From the NCBI GenBank assembly GCA_016125585.1, contig WGLL01000004.1:146308-210307 (forward strand): 64,000 nt of DNA, in the 5' to 3' direction. The notes beneath the pieces were generated by a model. That model did not search any database. It was not told the origin of the DNA and saw nothing but the letters and a program-made list of their open reading frames with translations. Below, in pieces: positions 55,518 to 63,866 of this stretch (its first letter is position 1; every line of letters begins with the position of its first letter). The translations under genes and the position numbers were made by a program. Source of the DNA: Caulobacter sp. Lineage in GTDB: Bacteria > Pseudomonadota > Alphaproteobacteria > Caulobacterales > Caulobacteraceae.

Positions 55518-56351
55518 TCATCCGGACGCGGCGGCGGCGTTTCTGAACAGGGCCTCGGTGACCGGATCGGCGGGATAGAGGGTCTCGATGCGCAGCTCGT
55601 CGGCGGTGACATCCTGGGCGGTGCCGAGGGTCGCGATGATGGCGAACATCGAGATCGCTTGGCCCTGGACCATCATCTGGAAGGCCATCACCGGATTGAG
55701 CGTCGTGTCGACCGCCGACCACAGGACATCCGCGTCCTGATAGGGCGCCAGCTCGGCCAGCACCGCCTTCATCTCCGCCCCACCGAGGGTCTCGGCCTCC
55801 TTGCAGGCCCGCCGCCAGATCAGCGGCCCGACCGTAGCCCAGTTGGTGACCAGCGGCCGGATGCCCTGCGGATGAAAGAACAGCCGCATGAGATTGCGCT
55901 GCCCGCCGCCGATCCGCGCCCAGAGATCCTCGCCCAGCATGGTCCCGAGAAGGTCGAACGGGCCGTTCGACATCAGCACGTTCCAGGCCCTATCCAGGGC
56001 GATGGCCGGGAAGGGTTCATGGGCGGCCAGCATCATCCGCACGGCGCTCATCACCTGACCCATCTGCGGATCATCCAGCGGCCGGATCTGGAACAGCGGG
56101 GCGAACCCCGCCGCCGTCAGCCAGGCGTTGCGCTCCCGCAGGGGCACATCGAGGGTCTCGCTGAGCTGCAGGATCATCGACCGGCTGGGGTTGGCCCGGC
56201 CCGATTCCAGAAAGCTGACGTGGCGCTGGGAGACATCGGAGGCCAGGGCCAGATCGAGCTGCGACAACCGCCGCTTCTGTCGCCATTGCCGCAACAGCGC
56301 GGGAAAGCCGCCATGGGAGTCGGGACGCAGGTCCAGGGTCGAAACGGACAA
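55518..56351 (-). CDS. XRE regulator with MmyB-like ligand-binding domain
   Basis: The product has 277 residues from a TTG at 56351, seven bases after AAGGAGG; upstream in-frame starts lack this site. The N-terminal helix-turn-helix is LRQWRQKRRLSQLDLALASDVSQRHVSFLESGRANPS. LSETLDVPLRERNAWLTAAGFAPLF and the rest match the MmyB-like PAS domain (PF17765): AIALDRAWNVLMSN, NLMRLFFHPQG, ADELRIETLYPADPVTEALF. Such proteins bind fatty-acid-like ligands and control small nearby genes, so the downstream LEH-like gene is a likely target. Confidence 0.88.
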   Translation of the reverse strand: MSVSTLDLRPDSHGGFPALLRQWRQKRRLSQLDLALASDVSQRHVSFLESGRANPSRSMILQLSETLDVPLRERNAWLTAAGFAPLFQIRPLDDPQMGQVMSAVRMMLAAHEPFPAIALDRAWNVLMSNGPFDLLGTMLGEDLWARIGGGQRNLMRLFFHPQGIRPLVTNWATVGPLIWRRACKEAETLGGAEMKAVLAELAPYQDADVLWSAVDTTLNPVMAFQMMVQGQAISMFAIIATLGTAQDVTADELRIETLYPADPVTEALFRNAAAASG

Positions 56352-56404
56352 CAGTGATCCTCCTTGGCTCAGCCTTCCCTCAAACACCGCCGCCGGCGAT
56401 TCAA

Positions 56405-57190
56405 TTACCCGACAGGTAATAGTCCGGCGCGCGGCGGCCGGATCTCCATCCACGGGGCGACGGTCTGCAGGGCGGCCAGGATGTCCTGCGGCGTCGCCCG
56501 GATCACCCTCAGGCTGACCTCGATCTCGTCGATATCGGGCCAGCCCTCCCGCAGGCCCGAGCGGTCGGCGCCCTCGGCCAGCACGACCCTGAAACTGAAC
56601 GGCATGGCCGCGGGGTCGATCACCACCGCCTCCACCGATCGCCAGCCCAGCCGGTCGATCCCGTCCTCCGGCGCGGCGATGCCGTAGAGATCAAGCGCCA
56701 GAAGCACCGGCCGCCTGAGGGCGCGAAAGGCCGCGGCGCCGAGGAATGCGGCGCAGAGCGCCAGGATGGCGACGCCGACCGCCAGTCTCGGCCAGTCCCC
56801 GGCCTGCCAGATGGCCGGCAGCCGCGACAGGTTGGCCGCCTGGCTGGCCAGAAGACCCAGCCCCCACAGCGCCACCGCCAGCGACCAGCTGAGGGGCCGT
56901 CGCCAGAGCTTGCCGCCGCCGGCGGACCGCGGCCCGGTCCGGACGAAGTTTCCGATCAACAGCGCCAGACCGATCAGGACAAGGGGCGCGACCCGGAGGG
57001 TGGCAGCGAACTCAGGCGGAATCCGCCGCGGATAGCCTCCCGGAAACCAGCTGGCCAGGAACAGCGCCCCGACGATCAAGGCGATGACCCAGAGGACGGC
57101 GAAGCCGCCCCTGAACAGCTGGATCCCGCCCGCCAGACGCTGATCCAGCCCCCGCCGGGCCAGCTGACTGTTATTGAGGGACCTCGGCAT
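56405..57190 (-). CDS. Membrane protein, function unknown
   Basis: The product has 261 residues from the ATG at 57190, after a G-rich GGTGGGG stretch. Four membrane helices are visible (near residues 28-48, 68-85, 101-120, 133-155). The C-terminal half is soluble and beta-rich (DLYGIAAPEDGIDRLGWRSVEAVVID, PFSFRVVLAEG), reminiscent of bacterial PH-like domains in membrane proteins. I do not recognise the family. The gene faces away from the MFS transporter. Confidence 0.65.
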   Translation of the reverse strand: MPRSLNNSQLARRGLDQRLAGGIQLFRGGFAVLWVIALIVGALFLASWFPGGYPRRIPPEFAATLRVAPLVLIGLALLIGNFVRTGPRSAGGGKLWRRPLSWSLAVALWGLGLLASQAANLSRLPAIWQAGDWPRLAVGVAILALCAAFLGAAAFRALRRPVLLALDLYGIAAPEDGIDRLGWRSVEAVVIDPAAMPFSFRVVLAEGADRSGLREGWPDIDEIEVSLRVIRATPQDILAALQTVAPWMEIRPPRAGLLPVG

Positions 57191-57270
57191 GCCCCCCACC
57201 TTGACCCGAAGGGCGACGCGCCGCCAAGAGAAACCATGGCACTGACAGCAACGCCGCAGGCCGCGATCCG

Positions 57271-58659
57271 ATGAGCAAGCCGCAGGACCCAGAAGGCTGG
57301 CGCGCCATCCTCGCCCCGCAATATCTGCCCCGGTTTCTGTTCCTGTGCCTTGGGGTCTGGCTGAACGCGGCCGATTCCCTGGTCACCGTGACCATCACCC
57401 CCAGCATCGCCGCCGAGATCGGCGGGTTTCGCTATTTCGCCTGGTCGGTCGCCGCCTTTCTGCTGGCCTCGATCCTGTCGGGGGCGGTGTCCGGCCGCCT
57501 GTCCCTGCGCCTTGGCCTGCGCAACGCCCTGGTCGTCTCGGCGCTGATCTATGCGGTCGGCTGCGGCCTCAGCGCCATCGCCCCGACCTTCCTGACCTTC
57601 GTCGCCGGACGACTGGTCCAGGGTCTGGGGGCCGGCGCCATCATGGCCCTCTGCTATGTCGCCACCACCGCCCTGTTTCCCGAGCGACTGTGGGCGCGGG
57701 TGTTCGGGGCCATCGCCGGGGTCTGGGGCATCGCCACGGTGCTGGGTCCGCTGATCGGCGGCGTCTTCGCCGGCGCCGGCCTCTGGCGCTGGGCCTTCTG
57801 GGTCTTCGGCATCCAGGGACTGATCTTCACCGTGGCCACTCTGGCGATGATCGCCCGCGAGCCGCCCCGGATCGTCGATCCGGACGCCCCGCCGGCAGCC
57901 TGGGCCCAGCTGGCCGCCCTGACGGCCTCGGTCATCCTGATCGCCCTGGCCGGAGTGGTCGGATCGCCCCTGCTGGCGGCGGGGATGGGCCTCGCCGGCC
58001 TTGCCGCCCTGGCCTGGATGATCGCCGTCAACAGCCGCACCCGCGGCGCCCTGCTGCCCCGCGCCATCAGCGACCTCGCCGGCCAGGCGGCGGCCGGATA
58101 TCTGATGATCTTCGCCTTCGAGGCCGCCGCCATCGGCTTCAGCGTCTATGGGCCGGCGATGATTCAGGTCATGCACCAGGCCTCGCCGCTGGTCGCCGGC
58201 TATGTGGTCACCGCCATCGCCGGCGGATGGACCGTCGTCGCCCTGGCCGTGGCCGGAGTGCAGAACCGCGACGGCCTGATGATCCGCCTGGGCGCAGGCG
58301 TGATCCTGGCCGGGATTGTCTTCAGCGCCTGGGCCCTGCCGCGCGGGGCGCTTTGGACCATCGTCGTCGGCATGGCGACCATCGGCGCCGGCTTTGGCCT
58401 CAGCTGGGCCTTCGCCACCCGCCGCATCCTCACCGGGCTCGACGAGGAACAGCAGGCCCTCGCCTCCTCCGCCGTCCCGACCGCCCAGTTGATCGGCGGG
58501 GCCGTGGGTTCGGCGGCGGCCGGCGCCATCGCCAATGCGCTGGGCTTCGCCGGCGGGATCGACCCGGCCACGGCGCCAGAAGGCGGCCTGTGGCTGTTCG
58601 GCGCCTTCCTGCCGGTCGCGGTGCTGGGATGGTGGGGAGCGTGGCGGCTGGGGCGCTGA
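57271..58659 (+). CDS. MFS transporter, drug:H+ antiporter (14-TM) type
   Basis: The product has 462 residues with twelve to fourteen hydrophobic helices. Motif A-like SGRLSLRLGLRNALVVSALIYAVG, motif C-like GIATVLGPLIGGVFAGAGLWRWAFWVFGIQG and the early LFLCLGVWLNAADSLVTVTI with an Asp in the first helix fit DHA2-type exporters. The substrate is not known. Its stop and the convergent ecm stop are five bases apart. Confidence 0.88.
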   Translation: MSKPQDPEGWRAILAPQYLPRFLFLCLGVWLNAADSLVTVTITPSIAAEIGGFRYFAWSVAAFLLASILSGAVSGRLSLRLGLRNALVVSALIYAVGCGLSAIAPTFLTFVAGRLVQGLGAGAIMALCYVATTALFPERLWARVFGAIAGVWGIATVLGPLIGGVFAGAGLWRWAFWVFGIQGLIFTVATLAMIAREPPRIVDPDAPPAAWAQLAALTASVILIALAGVVGSPLLAAGMGLAGLAALAWMIAVNSRTRGALLPRAISDLAGQAAAGYLMIFAFEAAAIGFSVYGPAMIQVMHQASPLVAGYVVTAIAGGWTVVALAVAGVQNRDGLMIRLGAGVILAGIVFSAWALPRGALWTIVVGMATIGAGFGLSWAFATRRILTGLDEEQQALASSAVPTAQLIGGAVGSAAAGAIANALGFAGGIDPATAPEGGLWLFGAFLPVAVLGWWGAWRLGR

Positions 58660-58664
58660 CGTCG

Positions 58665-60665
58665 CTACGCCTGCGTCAGGACGCTTTCCTCAACCACCCG
58701 CACGACATCGGCCATGATCTGGGTCAGCTTGAAATCCTTGGGCGTATAGACCCGGCGCACGCCCATCTGCTTGAGGATCAGGGCGTCCTCGGGGGGGATG
58801 ATTCCCCCGACGACCAGCGGCACCTCGCCGATGCCCTCGGCCCGCATCAGCCGCACGACCTCCTGCACCAGATCCAGGTGCGAGCCCGACAGGATCGACA
58901 GGCCGATGACGTGGGACTTCGCCTCGATGGCCCGGCGGACGATCTCTTCCGGCGTCGAGCGAATGCCGTCATAGACCACCTCCATGCCGCAGGCCCGGGC
59001 CCGGGTGGCGATCTGTTCGGCGCCGTTGCTGTGGCCGTCGAGGCCCGGCTTGCCGATCATGTAGTTCAGGGTCCGGCCCAGCGCCTTCGACACTCGCTCG
59101 ACCTCGGCCTTGACCGCCTCGATGTCTTCCTGGCCTTCGGGCGCGTCGCCGCTGGCCACGACCAAAGCCACCCCGGTGGGTCCGCGATACTCGCCGAACA
59201 CCTCCCGCAGGGCGAAGCTCCACTCGCCGGTCGTGACTCCGGCGCGGGCGGCGGCGATAGACGCCTCCATGATGTTGCGGCCCTCGGAAGCGGTTTTCTT
59301 CAGTATACGGATCGATTCGTCGGCCGCGACCTGATCCCGCGCCGCCCGCCAGGCCTTCAGCTTCCCGACGACCTCGGCTTCCAGCTTAGGATCGACCGTC
59401 TCGATGGAGCCTTCGCCGGCCGAGAGGGGGCTGGCCTCGCTGTCGGTCCAGCGGTTGACCCCGACCACGGTCATCTCGCCGGTCTCGATCTTGCGGAAGC
59501 GGTCGGCGTTGGACCCGACCAGCTGTTCCTTCATATAGCCGATCGCCGCCGCGGCCCCGCCCATGGCGTCGATCTTGGCCAGCTCCGCCATGGCCCCGCT
59601 CTTCAGCTGGGCGACCTTGGCCTCGACCACATGGCTGCCGTCGAACAGGTCCTCATATTCCAGAAGGTCGGTCTCATAGGCCAGAACCTGCTGCATCCGC
59701 AGGCTCCACTGCTGGTCCCAGGGCCGGGGCAGCCCCAGCGCCTCGTTCCACGCCGGCAGCTGCAGGGCCCGGGCGCGGGCGCCCTTGGACAGGGTCACGG
59801 CCAGGGCTTCCAGCAGGATGCGATAGGGATTGTTCTCCGGCTGCTGCTCGGTCAGGCCCAGGCTGTTGACCTGGACGCCATAGCGGAACCGCCGGGCCTT
59901 GAGGTCCTGCACGCCATAGCGGTCCTGCAGGATCTCATCCCACAGGGCGGTGAAGCTGCGCATCTTGCACAGCTCGGTGACGAAGCGGACGCCGGCGTTG
60001 ACGAAGAAACTGATCCGTGAACAGACGATCTCGAAATCGGCTTCGGGAACCTGCCCCCCGGCCCGCACCGTATCGAGCACCGAAATCGCCGTCGCCAGAG
60101 CGTAGGCCAGCTCCTGTTCCGGCGTCGCCCCGGCTTCCTGCAGGTGATAGCTGCAGACATTGATCGGGTTCCATTTGGGCGTCTCGCGATAGCACCAGGC
60201 CACCATGTCGCCGATCAGCTTCAGGCTCGGCTCGGGCGGGAAGATGTAGGTGCCGCGGGAAAGATATTCCTTGATCAGATCATTCTGGGTGGTGCCGGCC
60301 AGCTTGGCGCGGGGCGCGCCCTGCTCATCAGCGAGGGCCACATACATGGCCAGCAGCCAGGCCGCCGGCGCATTGATGGTCATGGAGGTGTTCATGCGAT
60401 CCAGCGGGATCGCCTCGAACAGGGTCCGCATGTCGCCCAGATGCCCGATCGGCACCCCGACCTTGCCCACCTCGCCCCGCGCCAGGATGTGATCGGCGTC
60501 GTAGCCGGTCTGGGTCGGCAGGTCGAAGGCTACCGACAGGCCTGTCTGGCCGGCCTCGAGATTGCGCCGGTAGAGGGCGTTGGACTTGGCCGCGTTGGAG
60601 TGTCCCGCATAGGTGCGGAAAATCCACGGGGCGTCGGCGGCGTGCTGGAAGGGTTTGTCTGTCAT
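58665..60665 (-). CDS. ecm: (2R)-Ethylmalonyl-CoA mutase
   Basis: The product has 666 residues. The substrate domain starts FRTYAGHSNAAKSNALYRRNLEAGQTGLSVAFDLPTQTGYD-like; DLPTQTGYD marks Ecm, whereas methylmalonyl-CoA mutases have DLATHRGYD. The C-terminal 130 residues are the B12-binding domain with DGHSNG (DxHxxG) and GLSILSGSHL. It turns ethylmalonyl-CoA into methylsuccinyl-CoA in the ethylmalonyl-CoA pathway, which lets cells assimilate acetyl-CoA without the glyoxylate shunt. Its partner ccr is 1.9 kb away. No strong ribosome site precedes the ATG at 60665. Confidence 0.93.
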   Translation of the reverse strand: MTDKPFQHAADAPWIFRTYAGHSNAAKSNALYRRNLEAGQTGLSVAFDLPTQTGYDADHILARGEVGKVGVPIGHLGDMRTLFEAIPLDRMNTSMTINAPAAWLLAMYVALADEQGAPRAKLAGTTQNDLIKEYLSRGTYIFPPEPSLKLIGDMVAWCYRETPKWNPINVCSYHLQEAGATPEQELAYALATAISVLDTVRAGGQVPEADFEIVCSRISFFVNAGVRFVTELCKMRSFTALWDEILQDRYGVQDLKARRFRYGVQVNSLGLTEQQPENNPYRILLEALAVTLSKGARARALQLPAWNEALGLPRPWDQQWSLRMQQVLAYETDLLEYEDLFDGSHVVEAKVAQLKSGAMAELAKIDAMGGAAAAIGYMKEQLVGSNADRFRKIETGEMTVVGVNRWTDSEASPLSAGEGSIETVDPKLEAEVVGKLKAWRAARDQVAADESIRILKKTASEGRNIMEASIAAARAGVTTGEWSFALREVFGEYRGPTGVALVVASGDAPEGQEDIEAVKAEVERVSKALGRTLNYMIGKPGLDGHSNGAEQIATRARACGMEVVYDGIRSTPEEIVRRAIEAKSHVIGLSILSGSHLDLVQEVVRLMRAEGIGEVPLVVGGIIPPEDALILKQMGVRRVYTPKDFKLTQIMADVVRVVEESVLTQA

Positions 60666-60705
60666 CGGGCGCGGATCATGGCGATCAGCCTGCTGCGGCG
60701 CAACA

Positions 60706-60743
60706 GGGGACAGGTTGATCGCGACAGCGAGCTACCTGTCCCC
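60706..60743 (+). repeat. RAYT-associated palindrome, left
   Basis: Ten-base arms GGGGACAGGT (60706-60715) and ACCTGTCCCC (60734-60743) enclose an inner TCGC-GACA-GCGA hairpin (60719-60730). Confidence 0.85.
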
Positions 60744-60751
60744 AGCCAACC

Positions 60752-60780
60752 TTGACATCCAACAGGCAACGAGCACATTT
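60752..60780 (+). promoter_or_regulatory. Putative promoter of the RAYT gene
   Basis: TTGACA (60752-60757), a 17-base spacer and ACATTT (60775-60780) lie 29 bases before the start codon in an AT-rich stretch. The -10 match is weak. Confidence 0.4.
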
Positions 60781-60809
60781 GTTCTTTAATTGTTCTCCTC
60801 GAGGCTCGC

Positions 60810-61511
60810 ATGGCCCGAACCGCGCGCATCGTTCTGCCCGGCTTGCCGCATCATGTTATGCAGCGCGGCAATCGTCGGCAGGCGATCTTCCTCAAGGCTG
60901 GTGACGAAAAGCGCTATCTGCACATGCTTGCCGCCCAGTGCGAGCGTTGGCGGGTCGAGGTCTGGGCCTATTGCCTCATGCCCAACCATGTTCATCTGGT
61001 CCTGACGCCACGGAGCGTTGAGGGCCTGGCGCGGGTCGTTGGCGAGACACACCGCCAATACTCCAGATTCATCAACCGTCGCGAAGGTTGGACCGGCCAT
61101 TTGTTTCAGGATCGCTTTGCCTCCAGCCCGATGGACGAGAGGCATCTGATCGCCGCCTTTCGATATCTCGCGCTCAATCCTGTCCGAGCAGGTTTGGTCG
61201 ACCGGGCCCAGGACTGGTCGTGGTCGAGCGTGCACGCGCACCTGATGCGGCGTGACGGGCGGCTGGTGCGGGTGGCGCCGTTGCTGGACCGCGTGGATGA
61301 CGTGGAGGGATTGTTTGCGCCCGACCCTCGAACCGACAGGCGTTGGGCGGCGGAGATCGCGACGATCCGTGCCGGAGCAGCAGCCGGAGCGCCTGTGGGG
61401 ACAAGGAACTTTGTCGCCAGAGTGCGAGCGTCGGCTGCAAGAGCATGGGCAGCGCAGGTCGGCGCCGATCGGGGACAGGTAGCTCGCGAATGCGAGCAAC
61501 CTGTCCCCTAG
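60810..61511 (+). CDS. REP-associated tyrosine transposase (RAYT, Y1/IS200-like)
   Basis: The product has 233 residues. The HUH motif is in CLMPNHVHLVL (His60, His62), and the candidate catalytic Tyr is Tyr84 in HRQYSRFINRR. GHLFQDRFAS and YLALNPVRAGLV are RAYT signatures. These enzymes bind and cut single-stranded REP hairpins. The last 13 codons (GQVARECEQPVP and stop) are encoded by the right palindrome itself. The gene lies between ecm and the enoyl-CoA hydratase-like gene. The TAG stop overlaps the stop of that convergent gene in a shared CTAG. Confidence 0.9.
   Translation: MARTARIVLPGLPHHVMQRGNRRQAIFLKAGDEKRYLHMLAAQCERWRVEVWAYCLMPNHVHLVLTPRSVEGLARVVGETHRQYSRFINRREGWTGHLFQDRFASSPMDERHLIAAFRYLALNPVRAGLVDRAQDWSWSSVHAHLMRRDGRLVRVAPLLDRVDDVEGLFAPDPRTDRRWAAEIATIRAGAAAGAPVGTRNFVARVRASAARAWAAQVGADRGQVARECEQPVP
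61471..61508 (-). repeat. RAYT-associated palindrome, right (inverted)
   Basis: GGGGACAGGT (61471-61480) and ACCTGTCCCC (61499-61508) enclose an inner GCTCGC-GAAT-GCGAGC stem (61482-61497). It lies inside the 3' end of the RAYT gene. Confidence 0.85.
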
Positions 61512-62236
61512 GATCGACCGAACACCGGCGTTTCCTTTCGCGAGAAGGCCGCCAGGGCGGCCTGGTGGTCGGCGCTGTGGAACAGGGCGGCCAGTTCGGC
61601 CCGCTCGTCGAAGGGGCGGCCGACGACGCGCTTGACCGCCTCGACCGACAGGGGCGCGCGGCTGGCGATGCGGGCGGCGATGGCCAGGGCCTCGGCCAGC
61701 ACCTGCTCATGCACCCCGGTGACCAGGCCCCGGACCAGGGCGGTGTCGGCGTCGATGGGCGAACCGGTCAGCAGCATGGCCTTGGCCGGCCCCTCGCCGA
61801 TCAGCCGGGGCAGGCGTTTGACCGAGGCCATCAGCCCGACATTGACCCCCGAGGCGGTGAAGATGGCGTCCGGCGAGGCCAGGCGGATATCGCAGGCCAG
61901 GGACAGCTCCAGCCCGCCGCCCATGGCCCAGCCGTTGACCGCGGCGATGACCGGAACCCGCAGCGCCTCGATCCGGCTCATCAGCAGGTTGAAACCGTAG
62001 ACGGCCTCCAGCCCCTCAGCCGGCGGCCTGGCGGCGGCCTCCATCAGGTCGTCGCCGGCGCAGAAGGCCCGGCCCCGCCCGGTCAGGACCACCGCCCGCA
62101 CCGCCAGATCGGCGTCCGCCTCGGTCAGCGCCAGCTCCAGGGCGGTCCGCATCGCCATGCCCAGCGTGTTGGCCGGAGGCGCGTCCAGTTCGATCAGAAC
62201 GACATCATGCGAGGGACGGCTGACGTGCAGGGGCAT
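61508..62236 (-). CDS. Enoyl-CoA hydratase/isomerase family protein
   Basis: The product has 242 residues from the ATG at 62236. The crotonase fold has AVVLTGRGRAFCAGDDLME (first oxyanion strand) and AAVNGWAMGGGLELSLACDIRLAS (second oxyanion turn, with one Glu). The place where hydratases carry their second catalytic Glu (usually PE..LG) reads VNVGLMASVKRLPR here and lacks it, so isomerase, hydrolase or another crotonase activity is more likely than hydration. It is divergent from ccr. Its stop codon includes the last base of the RAYT palindrome, so the C-terminus has been set by that repeat. Confidence 0.85.
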   Translation of the reverse strand: MPLHVSRPSHDVVLIELDAPPANTLGMAMRTALELALTEADADLAVRAVVLTGRGRAFCAGDDLMEAAARPPAEGLEAVYGFNLLMSRIEALRVPVIAAVNGWAMGGGLELSLACDIRLASPDAIFTASGVNVGLMASVKRLPRLIGEGPAKAMLLTGSPIDADTALVRGLVTGVHEQVLAEALAIAARIASRAPLSVEAVKRVVGRPFDERAELAALFHSADHQAALAAFSRKETPVFGRS

Positions 62237-62306
62237 GGACCATCCTTGGGACCGGGATGGCGGGTTGTAAATATCACCCGCGGGGCGGCGACGGGCCCGG
62301 CGATGC

Positions 62307-62315
62307 TGCAACGCA
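62307..62315. promoter_or_regulatory. TGC-N3-GCA palindrome upstream of ccr
   Basis: TGCAACGCA followed by CAAA lies in the 294-base gap between the divergent enoyl-CoA hydratase-like gene and ccr. It has the same form and flank as the sites near 43.4 kb. PhaR or another acetyl-CoA-flux regulator could bind it; this is inference. Confidence 0.35.
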
Positions 62316-62530
62316 CAAAGATTCTGCTTGCCACAATCACGCATTCGTCACACGATCCTGCCCCGGTGGAGGCCTGCAGACGCCCGAACAAGGTAAATCT
62401 TGCTCGCAAACCGCCGATCTGACGAATCGAACGGCCTTTACCCCGGGTGAATGGCCGCCAACGGTTCGCGGTGCGCCGGAACCGGCGCGGGAACGACCGC
62501 ATTGCAACAGGAACGCAACGAGAGCCGCGC

Positions 62531-63805
62531 ATGACCACCGCCACCCTCGATAAAACCGAATTGAAGGACCTCTACGAGATCGGCGAGATCCCGCCCCTCG
62601 GCCATGTCCCCGCGAAGATGTACGCCTGGGCCATCCGCAAGGAACGCCATGGCCGGCCGGACAAGGCCATGCAGGTCGAGGTGGTGCCCACCTGGGAGAT
62701 CGGCGAGGACGAGGTGCTGGTGCTCGTGATGGCCGCCGGCGTGAACTACAACGGCGTCTGGGCCTCGCTGGGCGAGCCGATCAGCCCGCTGGACGGGCAC
62801 AAGCATCCCTACCACATCGCCGGCTCCGACGCCTCGGGCATCGTCTACAAGGTCGGCGCCAAGGTGAAGCGCTGGAAGGTCGGCGACGAGGTGGTCGTCC
62901 ACTGCAATCAGGACGACGGCGACGACGAGGAGTGCAACGGCGGCGACCCGATGTATTCGACCAGCCAGCGGATCTGGGGCTACGAGACCCCGGACGGCAG
63001 CTTCGCCCAGTTCTGCCGGGTGCAGTCGCGTCAGCTGATGCCCCGCCCCCAGCACCTGACCTGGGAAGAGAGCGCCTGCTACACCCTGACCCTGGCCACC
63101 GCCTATCGCATGCTGTTCGGCCACCAGCCCCATGAGCTGAAACCCGGCCAGAACGTGCTGGTCTGGGGCGCTTCTGGCGGTCTCGGCGTCTTCGCCGTGC
63201 AGCTGGCCGCGGTCACCGGGGCCAACGCCATCGGCGTGGTCAGCTCCGAGGACAAGGTCGACTATGTGCTCAGCCAGGGCGCCAAGGCGGTGCTCAATCG
63301 CAACGACTTCAACTGCTGGGGCCAGCTGCCGACCGTCAACGGACCGGAATTCTCCGACTACATGAAGGAAACCCGGAAATTCGGTAAAGCCATCTGGCAG
63401 ATCACCGGCAACCGCGACGTCGACATGGTCTTCGAACATCCGGGTGAAGCGACCTTCCCGGTCAGCGTTTTCCTGGTCAAGCGCGGCGGCATGGTCGCCA
63501 TCTGCGCCGGCACGAGCGGCTACAACCTGACCATGGACGCCCGCTTCCTGTGGATGCGCCAGAAGCGCGTCCAGGGCAGCCACTTCGCCAACCTGATGCA
63601 GGCCTCGGCCGCCAACCAGCTGGTCATCGACCGCCGCATCGACCCCTGCCTGTCGGAGGTCTTCACCTGGGACGACATTCCCGCCGCCCACGAGAAGATG
63701 CTCGATAACAAGCACCCGCCCGGAAACATGGGGGTGCTGGTCTGCGCCCAGAAGCCGGGCCTGCGGACCTTCGAGGAAGTTCAGGACCTCAGCGCGCCGC
63801 TCTAG
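62531..63805 (+). CDS. ccr: Crotonyl-CoA carboxylase/reductase
   Basis: The product has 424 residues. The medium-chain reductase fold begins at KDLYEIGEIPPLGHVPAKMYAW, a Ccr hallmark. VNYNGVWASLGEPIS (near 71-85) holds the Asn of the CO2 pocket. VLVWGASGGLGVFAVQLA (near 210) binds NADPH. DVDMVFEHPGEATFPVSVFL and GTSGYNLTMDARFLWMRQKRVQGSHFA are also typical. It reduces and carboxylates crotonyl-CoA to ethylmalonyl-CoA, the committed step of the ethylmalonyl-CoA pathway. With ecm this shows the pathway is present. The TAG stop lies at the edge of a family-1 palindrome. Confidence 0.96.
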   Translation: MTTATLDKTELKDLYEIGEIPPLGHVPAKMYAWAIRKERHGRPDKAMQVEVVPTWEIGEDEVLVLVMAAGVNYNGVWASLGEPISPLDGHKHPYHIAGSDASGIVYKVGAKVKRWKVGDEVVVHCNQDDGDDEECNGGDPMYSTSQRIWGYETPDGSFAQFCRVQSRQLMPRPQHLTWEESACYTLTLATAYRMLFGHQPHELKPGQNVLVWGASGGLGVFAVQLAAVTGANAIGVVSSEDKVDYVLSQGAKAVLNRNDFNCWGQLPTVNGPEFSDYMKETRKFGKAIWQITGNRDVDMVFEHPGEATFPVSVFLVKRGGMVAICAGTSGYNLTMDARFLWMRQKRVQGSHFANLMQASAANQLVIDRRIDPCLSEVFTWDDIPAAHEKMLDNKHPPGNMGVLVCAQKPGLRTFEEVQDLSAPL

Positions 63806-63813
63806 AGTCTTGG

Positions 63814-63866
63814 TTGTCGCGTGTTTGTTCCGATTACCGGTTCCCACCAATCGGAACACGCTCTAG
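63814..63866 (+). repeat. Extragenic palindrome, family 1, copy 5
   Basis: TTGTCGCGTGT, then GTTCCGATT (arm), ACCGGTTCCCACC (loop) and AATCGGAAC (arm), ending ACGCTCTAG. It is the cleanest copy of the family in the window. Its right CTAG touches the IS5 transposase stop. Confidence 0.85.

Larger units (their letters stand above)
60706..61508 (+). mobile_element. RAYT transposase unit flanked by inverted palindromes (REPtron-like)
   Basis: Two hairpins that share arms GGGGACAGGT and ACCTGTCCCC bound the region at 60706-60743 and 61471-61508. The second is the inverse of the first in its middle part (AGCTCGC...GCGA near one arm). Between them lies one Y1 transposase gene. This is the layout of a REP-associated tyrosine transposase with its own repeats. 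Confidence 0.8.
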
